A stretch of DNA of 64,000 bases, taken from Clostridia bacterium (GTDB taxonomy: Bacteria > Bacillota > Clostridia > Oscillospirales > Acutalibacteraceae). The DNA lies in assembly GCA_017516965.1 (NCBI GenBank), contig JAFXAP010000003.1, positions 21,113-85,112 on the forward strand, given 5' to 3'. Both the position numbers and the translations under genes were made by a program. The notes under the pieces are model-generated. The model was not told the DNA's origin, ran no database searches, and saw only the letters and a list, made by a program, of their open reading frames with translations. Positions 18,068 to 26,802 of the stretch are shown piece after piece (the first letter of the stretch is position 1; every line of letters starts with the position of its first letter).

Positions 18068-20146
18068 ATGCCAAGAAAAGTATCTCTTGAAATGACAAGA
18101 AATATTGGTATCATGGCTCATATCGACGCTGGTAAAACAACCACCACCGAGCGTATCCTTTTCTACACCGGTGTAAACCGTAAGATGGGTGAAACTCATG
18201 ATGGCGGCGCAACCATGGACTGGATGGCACAGGAGCAGGAGCGTGGTATTACCATCACTTCTGCTGCTACCACATGTTTCTGGAATGACCATCGTATCAA
18301 TATCATCGACACTCCTGGACACGTTGACTTTACAGTTGAAGTTCAGCGTTCACTTCGCGTACTTGACGGTTCTGTAACCGTACTTTGCGCTAAGGGCGGT
18401 GTTGAACCTCAGTCTGAAACCGTTTGGCATCAGGCTGACGAATACAAGGTACCCCGTATGATCTATGTAAACAAGATGGACATTATGGGTGCTGACTTCT
18501 ATCACGTACTTGATATGGTTAAAGAGCGTTTCAACTGCAATGCAGTTCCGATTCAGCTTCCTATCGGTAGTGAAGATACCTTTAAGGGTATCATCGACCT
18601 TGTTCGTAACGAGGCCGAAGTTTATTATGACGATCTCGGTAAGGATGTTCGCCGTGAGCCCATCCCCGAAGATATGAAAGAACTTGCTGAAAAGTATCGT
18701 ACAGCTCTTATCGAGTCTATTGTTGAAATGGACGAAGAGTTGATGGAAAAATACTTTGAAGGTGAAGAGCCAACAGTAGAACAGATGAAGGCTATTATCC
18801 GTAAAGCTACCATTGATAATGAAATGGTGCCTATTTGCTGCGGTACTTCTTATCGCAACAAGGGTGTACAGCCACTTCTTGATGCTATTGTTGATTATAT
18901 GCCTGCTCCTACCGACGTAGAAGCTATTAAGGGTGTTAATCCTGATACTGACGAAGAAGAACAAAGAGTTTCTTCTGATTCAGAGCCTTTTGCAGCATTG
19001 GCTTTCAAAATTGCTACCGACCCATTTGTTGGTAAGATTTGCTATTTCCGCGTTTACTCCGGTACTGTTGATGCAGGCGCTGGCGTTTACAACTCGGTTA
19101 AGCAGAACCGTGAAAGAATGGGACGTATTTTGCAGATGCACGCTAACCACCGTGAAGACCTTGAAACCTGCTATGCAGGTGACATTGCAGCGGCTGTTGG
19201 TCTTAAGAACACCACAACTGGTGACACCCTTTGTGATGAAAAGCATCCTGTAATTCTTGAATCAATGAACTTCCCGGAACCTGTTATCCGTGTTGCTATC
19301 GAACCTAAGACCAAGGCTGGTCAGGAAAAGATGGGTATCGCTCTTGCAAAACTTGCAGAAGAAGATCCTACCTTTAAGTGCTACACTGATGAGGAAACCG
19401 GTCAGACAATTATCGCTGGTATGGGTGAGTTGCACCTCGAAATCATCGTTGACCGTCTTCTCCGTGAATTTAAGGTAGAAGCAAACGTTGGTGCTCCTCA
19501 GGTTGCTTACAAAGAAAGTATTCGTAAGAAGATTGACCACGAAACCAAGTACAAGCGTCAGTCTGGTGGTTCAGGTCAGTACGGTCACGTTAAGATCATT
19601 CTTGAGCCTAATGAGACAGGTAAGGGCTATGAATTCATTAACTCTGTTACCGGCGGTACAGTTCCTAAGGAATATATTCCTGCTGTTGACCAAGGTATTC
19701 AGGGCGCACTTCATGCAGGTGTGCTTGCAGGTTATCCTGTAGTTGACGTTAAGGTAACACTTTACGATGGTTCATACCACGAAGTTGACTCTTCTGAAAT
19801 GGCGTTTAAGATTGCAGGTTCTATGGCATTCAAAGAAGCTTGCCGTATAGCTGATCCTGTTCTTTTAGAGCCTATTATGAAGGTTACTGTTATTGTTCCT
19901 GAAGAGTATATGGGCGACGTTATCGGCGACCTTAACTCACGCCGTGGCGAAATTCAGGGCTTCGAAGACCGTAGCGGTCTTAAGCAAATCAATGCTCGCG
20001 TACCTCTTGGTGATATGTTCGGTTACGCTACCGACCTCCGTTCTAAGACACAGGGCCGCGGTCAGTATGTAATGGAACCAGACGGTTACAAAGAAGTTCC
20101 TAAGAGCATTGCTGAAAAGATTATCTCTAACAGAGCTAAAAACTAA
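18068..20146 (+). CDS. fusA: Elongation factor G
   Basis: 692 residues, full length. G-domain motifs [18 protein letters not shown] and NKMD are intact. The later EF-G domains include [11 protein letters not shown] and the C-terminal [11 protein letters not shown] and [10 protein letters not shown]. It catalyses ribosomal translocation using GTP. RBS GGAGGT lies a few bases upstream; it is 41 bp after rpsG in the str operon. Confidence 0.98.
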   Translation: MPRKVSLEMTRNIGIMAHIDAGKTTTTERILFYTGVNRKMGETHDGGATMDWMAQEQERGITITSAATTCFWNDHRINIIDTPGHVDFTVEVQRSLRVLDGSVTVLCAKGGVEPQSETVWHQADEYKVPRMIYVNKMDIMGADFYHVLDMVKERFNCNAVPIQLPIGSEDTFKGIIDLVRNEAEVYYDDLGKDVRREPIPEDMKELAEKYRTALIESIVEMDEELMEKYFEGEEPTVEQMKAIIRKATIDNEMVPICCGTSYRNKGVQPLLDAIVDYMPAPTDVEAIKGVNPDTDEEEQRVSSDSEPFAALAFKIATDPFVGKICYFRVYSGTVDAGAGVYNSVKQNRERMGRILQMHANHREDLETCYAGDIAAAVGLKNTTTGDTLCDEKHPVILESMNFPEPVIRVAIEPKTKAGQEKMGIALAKLAEEDPTFKCYTDEETGQTIIAGMGELHLEIIVDRLLREFKVEANVGAPQVAYKESIRKKIDHETKYKRQSGGSGQYGHVKIILEPNETGKGYEFINSVTGGTVPKEYIPAVDQGIQGALHAGVLAGYPVVDVKVTLYDGSYHEVDSSEMAFKIAGSMAFKEACRIADPVLLEPIMKVTVIVPEEYMGDVIGDLNSRRGEIQGFEDRSGLKQINARVPLGDMFGYATDLRSKTQGRGQYVMEPDGYKEVPKSIAEKIISNRAKN

Positions 20147-20163
20147 TCTTTTTTAAACTTTTC

Positions 20164-20193
20164 AAATAATGCTTGAAATTTGGGGCATTATTT
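20164..20193 (+). promoter_or_regulatory. Stem-loop between fusA and tuf
   Basis: AAATAATGC (20164-20172) pairs with GCATTATTT (20185-20193). No T-run follows, so it is more likely a processing or stability element than a terminator. A weak -10-like TATATT lies at 20201-20206 without a well-spaced -35. Confidence 0.45.
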
Positions 20194-20245
20194 GGTAAAC
20201 TATATTTATCTAAAAATTAACTTACTTTTTTAGGAGGAAATTCAA

Positions 20246-21448
20246 ATGGCAAAGGCAAAATTTGAACGTAACAAGCCACATGTTAACATTGGCACAATCG
20301 GTCACGTTGACCATGGTAAGACAACCCTTACCGCAGCAATTACAAAGTATCTTTCACTTAAGGGCCAGGCTTCTTTCGAAGACTATGCAAACATCGATAA
20401 GGCTCCAGAAGAAAGAGAACGTGGTATCACAATTAACACCGCTCACGTTGAGTACGAAACTGACGCTCGTCACTACGCTCACGTTGACTGCCCAGGACAC
20501 GCTGACTATGTTAAGAACATGATCACCGGTGCTGCTCAGATGGACGGTGCTATCCTCGTTGTTTCTGCTGCTGATGGTCCTATGCCCCAGACCCGTGAGC
20601 ACATCCTTCTCGCTCGTCAGGTTGGCGTTCCTTACATCGTTGTATTCATGAACAAGACTGACCTTGTTGACGATGAAGAGCTTCTCGAACTCGTTGAAAT
20701 GGAAATCCGTGAGACTCTTGACAAGTATGAATTCCCTGGCGATGATACTCCAATCATCAAGGGTTCTGCTTTCCAGGCTCTCGATTCAGCTTCTACTGAT
20801 CCTTCAGATCCTGTCTATGCTCCTATTGCTGAACTTATGGATGCTGTTGACAGCTACATTCCTACTCCTGATCGTAAGGCAGACATGCCATTCCTTATGC
20901 CTGTTGAAGACGTTATGACCATTTCAGGTCGTGGTACCGTTGTTACAGGTCGTGTTGAGCGTGGTCAGCTTAATGCAGGTGATGAAGTTGAAATTATCGG
21001 TCTTACCGAAGAACGCGCTAAGACTGTTGTTACTTCAATGGAAATGTTCCGTAAAACTCTTGATTACTGTGAAGCTGGCGATAACGTTGGCGCACTTCTC
21101 CGTGGCGTAGGTCGTGAAGAAGTTGAACGTGGTCAGGTTCTTTGCAAACCAGGCTCAATCAACCCACACACCAAATTCCATGGTCAGGTTTACGTTTTGA
21201 ACAAAGAAGAAGGCGGTCGTCATACTCCTTTCTTCAACAACTATCGTCCTCAGTTCTATTTCAGAACAACTGACGTTACCGGTGTTGTAGCTCTTCCTGC
21301 AGGCACAGAAATGTGTATGCCTGGCGATAACGTAGAGATGGATGTTGAACTCATCACTCCTATCGCTATTGAAGAAGGTCTCCGCTTCGCTATCCGTGAA
21401 GGCGGCCGTACCGTTGGTTCAGGCGTTGTTACAAAGATTAACGACTAA
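20246..21448 (+). CDS. tuf: Elongation factor Tu
   Basis: 400 residues, full length. [25 protein letters not shown] and MNKTD mark the G domain; domains 2 and 3 follow and the chain ends [18 protein letters not shown]. Strong RBS AGGAGG at 20232-20237. Codon use is visibly biased toward C-ending codons, as expected for one of the most highly expressed genes. Confidence 0.98.
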   Translation: MAKAKFERNKPHVNIGTIGHVDHGKTTLTAAITKYLSLKGQASFEDYANIDKAPEERERGITINTAHVEYETDARHYAHVDCPGHADYVKNMITGAAQMDGAILVVSAADGPMPQTREHILLARQVGVPYIVVFMNKTDLVDDEELLELVEMEIRETLDKYEFPGDDTPIIKGSAFQALDSASTDPSDPVYAPIAELMDAVDSYIPTPDRKADMPFLMPVEDVMTISGRGTVVTGRVERGQLNAGDEVEIIGLTEERAKTVVTSMEMFRKTLDYCEAGDNVGALLRGVGREEVERGQVLCKPGSINPHTKFHGQVYVLNKEEGGRHTPFFNNYRPQFYFRTTDVTGVVALPAGTEMCMPGDNVEMDVELITPIAIEEGLRFAIREGGRTVGSGVVTKIND

Positions 21449-21474
21449 TTTAATCTTTAGTTTCTTATAAGTTT

Positions 21475-21510
21475 AAAGCCTAAGGTTTTTTCCTTAGGCT
21501 TTTTTCTTTT
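21475..21510 (+). terminator. Terminator of the str operon
   Basis: AAAGCCTAAGG (21475-21485) / CCTTAGGCTTT (21492-21502) with a T-loop, followed by TTTCTTTT. Confidence 0.92.
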
Positions 21511-21669
21511 TGTGCAAAATAACATATAAAAATGAGGCGATATTTTGTAAATTTCCACCGTTTTTTTGCTTTTTGTACAAAATGGTCAGTTTTTTGATAA
21601 TATATTTAACAAATAAAATACTTTTTTATTCGTTTTAGCACAAAAAACGCAATTTTTATGTGCAAATTA
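21507..21669 (+). promoter_or_regulatory. Cluster of TTTTTGTGCAAAAT-like sites upstream of the sugar-uptake locus
   Basis: TTTTTGTGCAAAAT at 21507-21520 and TTTTTGTACAAAAT at 21570-21583 differ by one base; the second contains a 12-bp perfect palindrome. GCACAAAA (21638-21645) and TATGTGCAAATT (21658-21669) are related half sites just before the promoter. These may be binding sites of a carbohydrate-responsive regulator. The rest of the 424-bp gap is A/T-rich. Confidence 0.4.
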
Positions 21670-21682
21670 TATATATATATTA

Positions 21683-21711
21683 TTGACAAAGTGTATAAAT
21701 TATTATATAAT
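21683..21711 (+). promoter_or_regulatory. Consensus promoter of the sugar-uptake locus
   Basis: TTGACA (21683-21688), 17-bp spacer, TATAAT (21706-21711). It leaves a leader of about 155 nt before the first start codon. The leader holds a hairpin, TGGGTAA (21735-21741) / TTACCCA (21744-21750), closed outside by GCAA/TTGC. Confidence 0.82.
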
Positions 21712-21872
21712 ATAATCACATTTATATGCAATTGTGGGTAATTTTACCCATTGCAGAAAATGTTTTTTGAAAATGCTTAAAAATTTACTGTTTTTACACA
21801 TAAATTCGGTTGGTTTTTAGGTGATTCGAAAAGGTAATTGTAAAAATCTAAAAAACAGAAAGGATGAATGTT

Positions 21873-24800
21873 ATGAGCAAGAAAATCGTTAGATATTTGT
21901 CAGTGCTTTTGGCAGTATCTATTTTATTTTCAGGAATTTCCTTGCAAATAACCACTGCATTTGCAGATGAAGCTCCAAACGTAGAAACTCCGGCTACTCA
22001 GACACAGCCTGTCGAAGATACAGTTGCTGATTTACAGAGTTATGCTAAGTACACAGCTTCAAAAACAGTAACCAACAAGGCTGATGCCGAAGTAAAGGTT
22101 CCTGTTACTGAATTTGCAGCCGACGGTGCTGATGTTACCGCCAAAGAAAACTCAATTTTTTGGAATGTGGGAGACGGAAATGTCACCTGGACATTTGATG
22201 TTCCCAAAACTGCGCTTTATAATCTCAAATTTGTTTGGGAAACAAGAGACGCTAAAGGCAAACACCTTAGTGGCGTTGATGTTATAACAGGCGTTAAAAT
22301 TGATGGTAAGTATTTGTTTGACGGTTCTGATGAGGTTGTCCTTTCAAGATTGTGGAAAAACAAAGACACCGATTTGAAAACACCTGATGTTGAAGAACCG
22401 CGTACCGATGCTCAGGGCAACGAATATGCACACGAGCAGGAAGAGATTGAAGGCTTTGTTACAACAATTGTTCGTGACTATGAGAGCGCTGTAATCGATC
22501 CGTTTGAATTTGAACTTACAGAGGGCACTCATACAATAACATTGGTAGAGCCAGAACAGTCTTTAGAAATTAAAGAAATTGCTTTTGTTGCTCCGGAAAC
22601 TGTAAAGAGCTATGCTGATGTTTCAGCTTCATATCAGGTAAAAGACCTTGATGCTGATGTTATCTCCATCGAAGGTGAAAATGCTGATGTTAAAACTTCA
22701 AGCTCTATTATTCCAAAAGCAAACAATAGTGATGCAGGTATGTCTTCTTGGGATTCTACCTCAAGCGATCCATATCACACCAAGATAAACTACATTGGTA
22801 GTACATCCTGGCAGTCAACCGGCAACAGCCTTACCTGGTCATTTGATGTTAAGGAAGCGGGTTATTACTATATTAACCTCCGTTACAAACAGAGTGACCT
22901 CGTTAACGGTAACAGTTATCGTTGGCTTAAGGTTGATGGCAAAACACCATTTGAAGAAGCTAAGAAAATTTCTTTCCCATACGGCACAAGCTGGAAGCAC
23001 TACACTTTTGCCGATGATAAGAAAAATCCATACTACATATACCTTGATAAAGGTCCGCACACCATTTCAATGGAAGTAACAGTTGCTGATATGTCTGTTT
23101 ACTTCGACACCCTCAAAGAACTTGTTGACACCATTGGTGACAAGTATATTGAGATTGTTATGATTACCAGTGAATCACCCGACCTTAACCGTGACTATGA
23201 GCTTGATAAGCAAATTCCGGGATTTATCGAAACACTTACCGATGTAAGCAATAAACTTGGACAGTTGTCAACAGATATGACTAACGGTACCGGTAAAGCT
23301 TCACAAGCGGTTGCTTCTATTGATAATATGAAGCGTGTGGTAGACAACATGCTCAAGAGCCCATATATCGCTCAGCAGTATGTTAGTGAGTATTATTCAA
23401 ACTACACTTCACTTAGTTCATGGCTTTATGATATGATCAAGATGCCACTGTCAATCGACCAGATTCAGTTGGTACCGGCAGGCCAGAAATATAATAACCT
23501 CAATGCAAATATATTTGAGAGCTTATATTATGGTACTCTTGCTCTTATCTCATCATTTACCAGTGACTACTCACTCACAGGCGAGGGCGCTAGCGATGCT
23601 AACACAATTCGTCTTTGGGTAAACTGGGGTCAGGATCAGGCAGCTGTTCTTAACTCACTTATTCAGGGTACATTTACACAAAATAAAGATTATTGGTATG
23701 ATGGCGATGGCGACGGTGTTAAAGAGCCTGTAAACGTTCAGGTTGAAATAGTTAACGCTTCACTCATCAACGGTATTTTGGCAGGTAACTATCCTGATAT
23801 GTCTCTTCAGATGGCGCGTACCGAACCTGTTAACTTGGGTATTCGCGGCGCGTTGGCAGACCTTTCAAAGTTCCCTGATTTTAAGGATGTTATTGGTCGC
23901 TTCCAAGACGGTTCTAACTTAGAAACAGGCGCGGTAGCTCCTTATACATACGCAGGTAAAACATACGCATTACCCGATACACAAAACTTTATGCTTATGT
24001 TCTACCGCAAAGACATCTTAGAAAGACTTGGTCTTGATGTTCCTAAGACTTGGGATGAATATTTATATTGTTCTACCGTTATTCAGCGTGATAACATGAA
24101 CGTTTATGTTCCATTTACCCAAATCACAACTTCAACCACCGTTAACGCAGGTATTGGTAACCTTCACCTTTACCCAACACTTATGTGGCAGCACAATCTG
24201 TCTATCTATAATAAGGATGGCACAGCTACTGCAATTAACAGTAAGGAAGCATTAAAGGTGTTTGAACAGTGGACCGATTTCTATCTTGAAAACGGTTTCC
24301 TTAAAGAAGCTGACTTCTACAACCGTTTGCGTGTTGGTGTAATGCCTTTGGGTATTGCTCCATACAGCACATATATGACACTTTATTCTACCGCTCCTGA
24401 AATCCGCGGCAGATGGGGTGTAGCAATGGTTCCCGGCACTGAAAATGAAAACGGTAAAATTAACCGCACCGTTGCAGGTTCAGGTACAGGTTGCTCAATC
24501 ATTGAAAAATCTGATAAGAAAGAACAGGCTTGGTTGTTCCTTAAGTGGTGGACCAGTGCCGACACCCAGACAAGATACAACAACAACTTGCAGTCAATTC
24601 TCGGTATGGTTGGCCGTAATGCCGTATCAAACGTAGAGGCATTTAATAATCTTGCTTGGGATAAGGATGACCTTGTAATCCTTAATAAACAGTGGGAGCA
24701 GATTAAAGAAGTTCAGGAAGTTCCGGGTTCATATGACGTAACACGTTCTATCGACCAGGCATTCTGGGCAGTGCTTGAAGATGAAGCAAGAGTTAAAGAC

Positions 24801-24887
24801 GCAGTTACAAAATGGTCGATGTCTGCAGATAAAGAAATTACTCGTAAGATTAAAGAATACGACCACGTAATTAATACAAATAGTTAA
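21873..24887 (+). CDS. Very large secreted sugar-binding protein (ABC solute-binding domain with N-terminal carbohydrate-binding-like domains)
   Basis: 1004 residues from ATG 21873 (AAAGG at 21859-21863; ATG 21864 is too close to it). A signal peptide is followed by TAFADE with no lipobox cysteine, so cleavage by signal peptidase I is expected. About residues 80-240 and 275-415 are two beta-sandwich modules resembling carbohydrate-binding modules (NVTWTFDVPKTALYNLKFVW; NSLTWSFDVKEAGYYYINL). A helical stretch around 440-530 leads to a family-1 extracellular solute-binding domain (about 545-1004) with typical FMLMFYRKDILERLGLDVPK and AWLFLKWWTSADTQ. It should capture a sugar for the two permeases directly downstream. 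Classical binding proteins are ~420 residues lipoproteins, so both size and lack of a lipid anchor are odd. Confidence 0.85.
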   Translation: MSKKIVRYLSVLLAVSILFSGISLQITTAFADEAPNVETPATQTQPVEDTVADLQSYAKYTASKTVTNKADAEVKVPVTEFAADGADVTAKENSIFWNVGDGNVTWTFDVPKTALYNLKFVWETRDAKGKHLSGVDVITGVKIDGKYLFDGSDEVVLSRLWKNKDTDLKTPDVEEPRTDAQGNEYAHEQEEIEGFVTTIVRDYESAVIDPFEFELTEGTHTITLVEPEQSLEIKEIAFVAPETVKSYADVSASYQVKDLDADVISIEGENADVKTSSSIIPKANNSDAGMSSWDSTSSDPYHTKINYIGSTSWQSTGNSLTWSFDVKEAGYYYINLRYKQSDLVNGNSYRWLKVDGKTPFEEAKKISFPYGTSWKHYTFADDKKNPYYIYLDKGPHTISMEVTVADMSVYFDTLKELVDTIGDKYIEIVMITSESPDLNRDYELDKQIPGFIETLTDVSNKLGQLSTDMTNGTGKASQAVASIDNMKRVVDNMLKSPYIAQQYVSEYYSNYTSLSSWLYDMIKMPLSIDQIQLVPAGQKYNNLNANIFESLYYGTLALISSFTSDYSLTGEGASDANTIRLWVNWGQDQAAVLNSLIQGTFTQNKDYWYDGDGDGVKEPVNVQVEIVNASLINGILAGNYPDMSLQMARTEPVNLGIRGALADLSKFPDFKDVIGRFQDGSNLETGAVAPYTYAGKTYALPDTQNFMLMFYRKDILERLGLDVPKTWDEYLYCSTVIQRDNMNVYVPFTQITTSTTVNAGIGNLHLYPTLMWQHNLSIYNKDGTATAINSKEALKVFEQWTDFYLENGFLKEADFYNRLRVGVMPLGIAPYSTYMTLYSTAPEIRGRWGVAMVPGTENENGKINRTVAGSGTGCSIIEKSDKKEQAWLFLKWWTSADTQTRYNNNLQSILGMVGRNAVSNVEAFNNLAWDKDDLVILNKQWEQIKEVQEVPGSYDVTRSIDQAFWAVLEDEARVKDAVTKWSMSADKEITRKIKEYDHVINTNS

Positions 24888-24905
24888 GAGAGGGGAGAAA
24901 AGCAT

Positions 24906-25853
24906 ATGTCAAAAAACAGTTCTGTTGCAGCAATGCCTGCTGCATCTAAAAAACTCAGTAGTTTTTCACGTGATAAACTTGTAACCGAGCATATTCCAAT
25001 GGTTATAATGCTTGCTCCTTTCTTGATTTTCTTCTTTGTTTTTACTATCATACCTATTTTCTCATCAATCGCTTTGAGTTTTACTTCTTATGATATGATA
25101 GCAAATCCAAAGTTTGTTTGGCTTGATAACTATCGTCGAATGATAGTTGAGGACGCAACATTTAGTGTTACTGTAAGAAACACACTTATCTTTGCTATTA
25201 TCGCAGGTCCTTTAGGCTTCTTGCTTTCGTTTGTACTTGCTTGGTTTGTAAACGAGTTTGAGCCTAAAACACGTGCTGTACTTTCATTTATGTTTTATGC
25301 GCCGTCATTGGTTGGTAACGCATACTTCATTTGGAAGGTAGCATTTAGTGGTGACAGCTACGGTTATATCAATAGTTTCTTACTTTCATTTGGTATTATC
25401 ACTGACCCAATTCAGTGGCTTAAAACCGAAAGCTACCTTATGACAATTGTAATCATAGTTCAATTGTGGCAGAGTATGGGCGTATCCTTCCTTTCAAACA
25501 TTTCCGGTTTGCAGAACGTAAGCCGTGATATGTATGAAGCGGGCGCAATCGACGGTATCAGAAACCGTTGGCAAGAACTCCGTTATATCACTCTTCCTGC
25601 AATGCAGCCAATGCTTTTGTTTAGCGCGGTTATGCAGATTCAGAGTTCATTTAGCGCAAGTGTAATTATGATTGAACTTGCAGGTTACCCAAGTAAAGGT
25701 AATGCGGTTGATACCATAGTATCGCTTATGACCGATATGGCAACAGTTCGTTATGAACTGGGTTATGCATGCGCAATGTCGGTTGTGCTATTTATTATGA
25801 TGGTAGCGGCAAGATTGCTTGTTGGTAAAGTACTTAAATTATTTGAGAAATGA
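24906..25853 (+). CDS. Carbohydrate ABC transporter permease (MalF type), first pair
   Basis: 315 residues with six or so membrane helices (VIMLAPFLIFFFVFTIIPIF and others). The EAA loop YEAGAIDGIRNRWQELRYIT-LP near residue 215 docks the ATPase. A ~35-residue Ser/Ala/Lys-rich cytoplasmic N-terminus precedes helix 1. RBS AGAGGGGAG lies ahead of the ATG, 18 bp after the binding protein gene. It would form the channel with the next gene product. Confidence 0.92.
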   Translation: MSKNSSVAAMPAASKKLSSFSRDKLVTEHIPMVIMLAPFLIFFFVFTIIPIFSSIALSFTSYDMIANPKFVWLDNYRRMIVEDATFSVTVRNTLIFAIIAGPLGFLLSFVLAWFVNEFEPKTRAVLSFMFYAPSLVGNAYFIWKVAFSGDSYGYINSFLLSFGIITDPIQWLKTESYLMTIVIIVQLWQSMGVSFLSNISGLQNVSRDMYEAGAIDGIRNRWQELRYITLPAMQPMLLFSAVMQIQSSFSASVIMIELAGYPSKGNAVDTIVSLMTDMATVRYELGYACAMSVVLFIMMVAARLLVGKVLKLFEK

Positions 25854-25864
25854 GGTGACTGTAG

Positions 25865-26770
25865 ATGAACATATTTGAAAGAATTAAAAGATATTTTCAA
25901 GATAAACGTGGTAAAAAGTCTGCAGTCAAGCGCTATACCCGTTCAACAGCAGGTAATATTACATTGGTGTTGTTCTTGGTTTTGGGTGGTCTTTTCTCAA
26001 TGTTACCACTTATCTACTGCGTTAGTACCTCGTTTAAGCCTCTCGACGAACTTCTTATCTTCCCACCAAGATTTTTGGTTCATCGTCCTACAATAGGCAA
26101 CTACACAATATTGCCTGACCTTATGGCAAGTCTTAAAGTTCCGCTATCAAGATACGTGTTTAACAGTGTTGTAATTTCATTCTTCACTACATTTATATAT
26201 ATCTACGTAGCACTTATGGCTGCTTACTCAATTTCAAAAGGCACATTTAAAGGTCGTAACGCAATATTCTGGACCGTTCAGTTCGCTCTTATGTTTAACG
26301 CATATACTTTGGCGGTTCCACAGTATTTGATTTTCTCAAAACTAGGTCTTATCGATACCTATTGGATATACATACTGCCACCTATGGCATCAACAATGGG
26401 TGTATTCCTTGGTAAACAGTATATAGAAGGCTATGTGCCCGATGCGCTGCTTGAGGCGGCAAAAATTGACGGCGCAAATCAATTTAAGGTTTTCTGGTCA
26501 ATTGTAATGCCAACTATTAAACCTATTTGGTTGACCCTATTGCTCTTTACCTTCCGTGATATTTGGTCTGCAGTTCCTTCCGGTAAAATCTTTTCTGAAC
26601 AGTTAAAGATTTTGCCTCAGGTAGTAACCCAGATTACTGCCGGCGGTGTGGCCCGTTCGGGTTCCGCAATGGCGGTTACGGTTATTATGATGATACCTCC
26701 TATACTGGTGTTCCTTGTTTCACAAAGCAGTGTTGCTGAATCAATGAGCAGCGCAGGTATTAAGGAATAA
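25865..26770 (+). CDS. Carbohydrate ABC transporter permease (MalG type), first pair
   Basis: 301 residues. A basic N-terminus is followed by about six helices (LVLFLVLGGLFSMLPLIYCV first) and the EAA loop LEAAKIDGANQFKVFWSIV-MP near residue 200. It starts 11 bp after the MalF-type gene. No ATP-binding subunit is encoded in the locus; a shared MsmX-like ATPase elsewhere is the usual solution in Firmicutes. Confidence 0.92.
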   Translation: MNIFERIKRYFQDKRGKKSAVKRYTRSTAGNITLVLFLVLGGLFSMLPLIYCVSTSFKPLDELLIFPPRFLVHRPTIGNYTILPDLMASLKVPLSRYVFNSVVISFFTTFIYIYVALMAAYSISKGTFKGRNAIFWTVQFALMFNAYTLAVPQYLIFSKLGLIDTYWIYILPPMASTMGVFLGKQYIEGYVPDALLEAAKIDGANQFKVFWSIVMPTIKPIWLTLLLFTFRDIWSAVPSGKIFSEQLKILPQVVTQITAGGVARSGSAMAVTVIMMIPPILVFLVSQSSVAESMSSAGIKE

Positions 26771-26802
26771 GCATTCAAATATTACATAAGGAGATGAGAA
26801 CA

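Noticed and set aside
18350-18964. 204-residue minus-strand frame inside fusA
   Set aside because: A shadow of a codon-biased gene on the other strand; no RBS, Phe/Asn/Ile-rich and no domain features.
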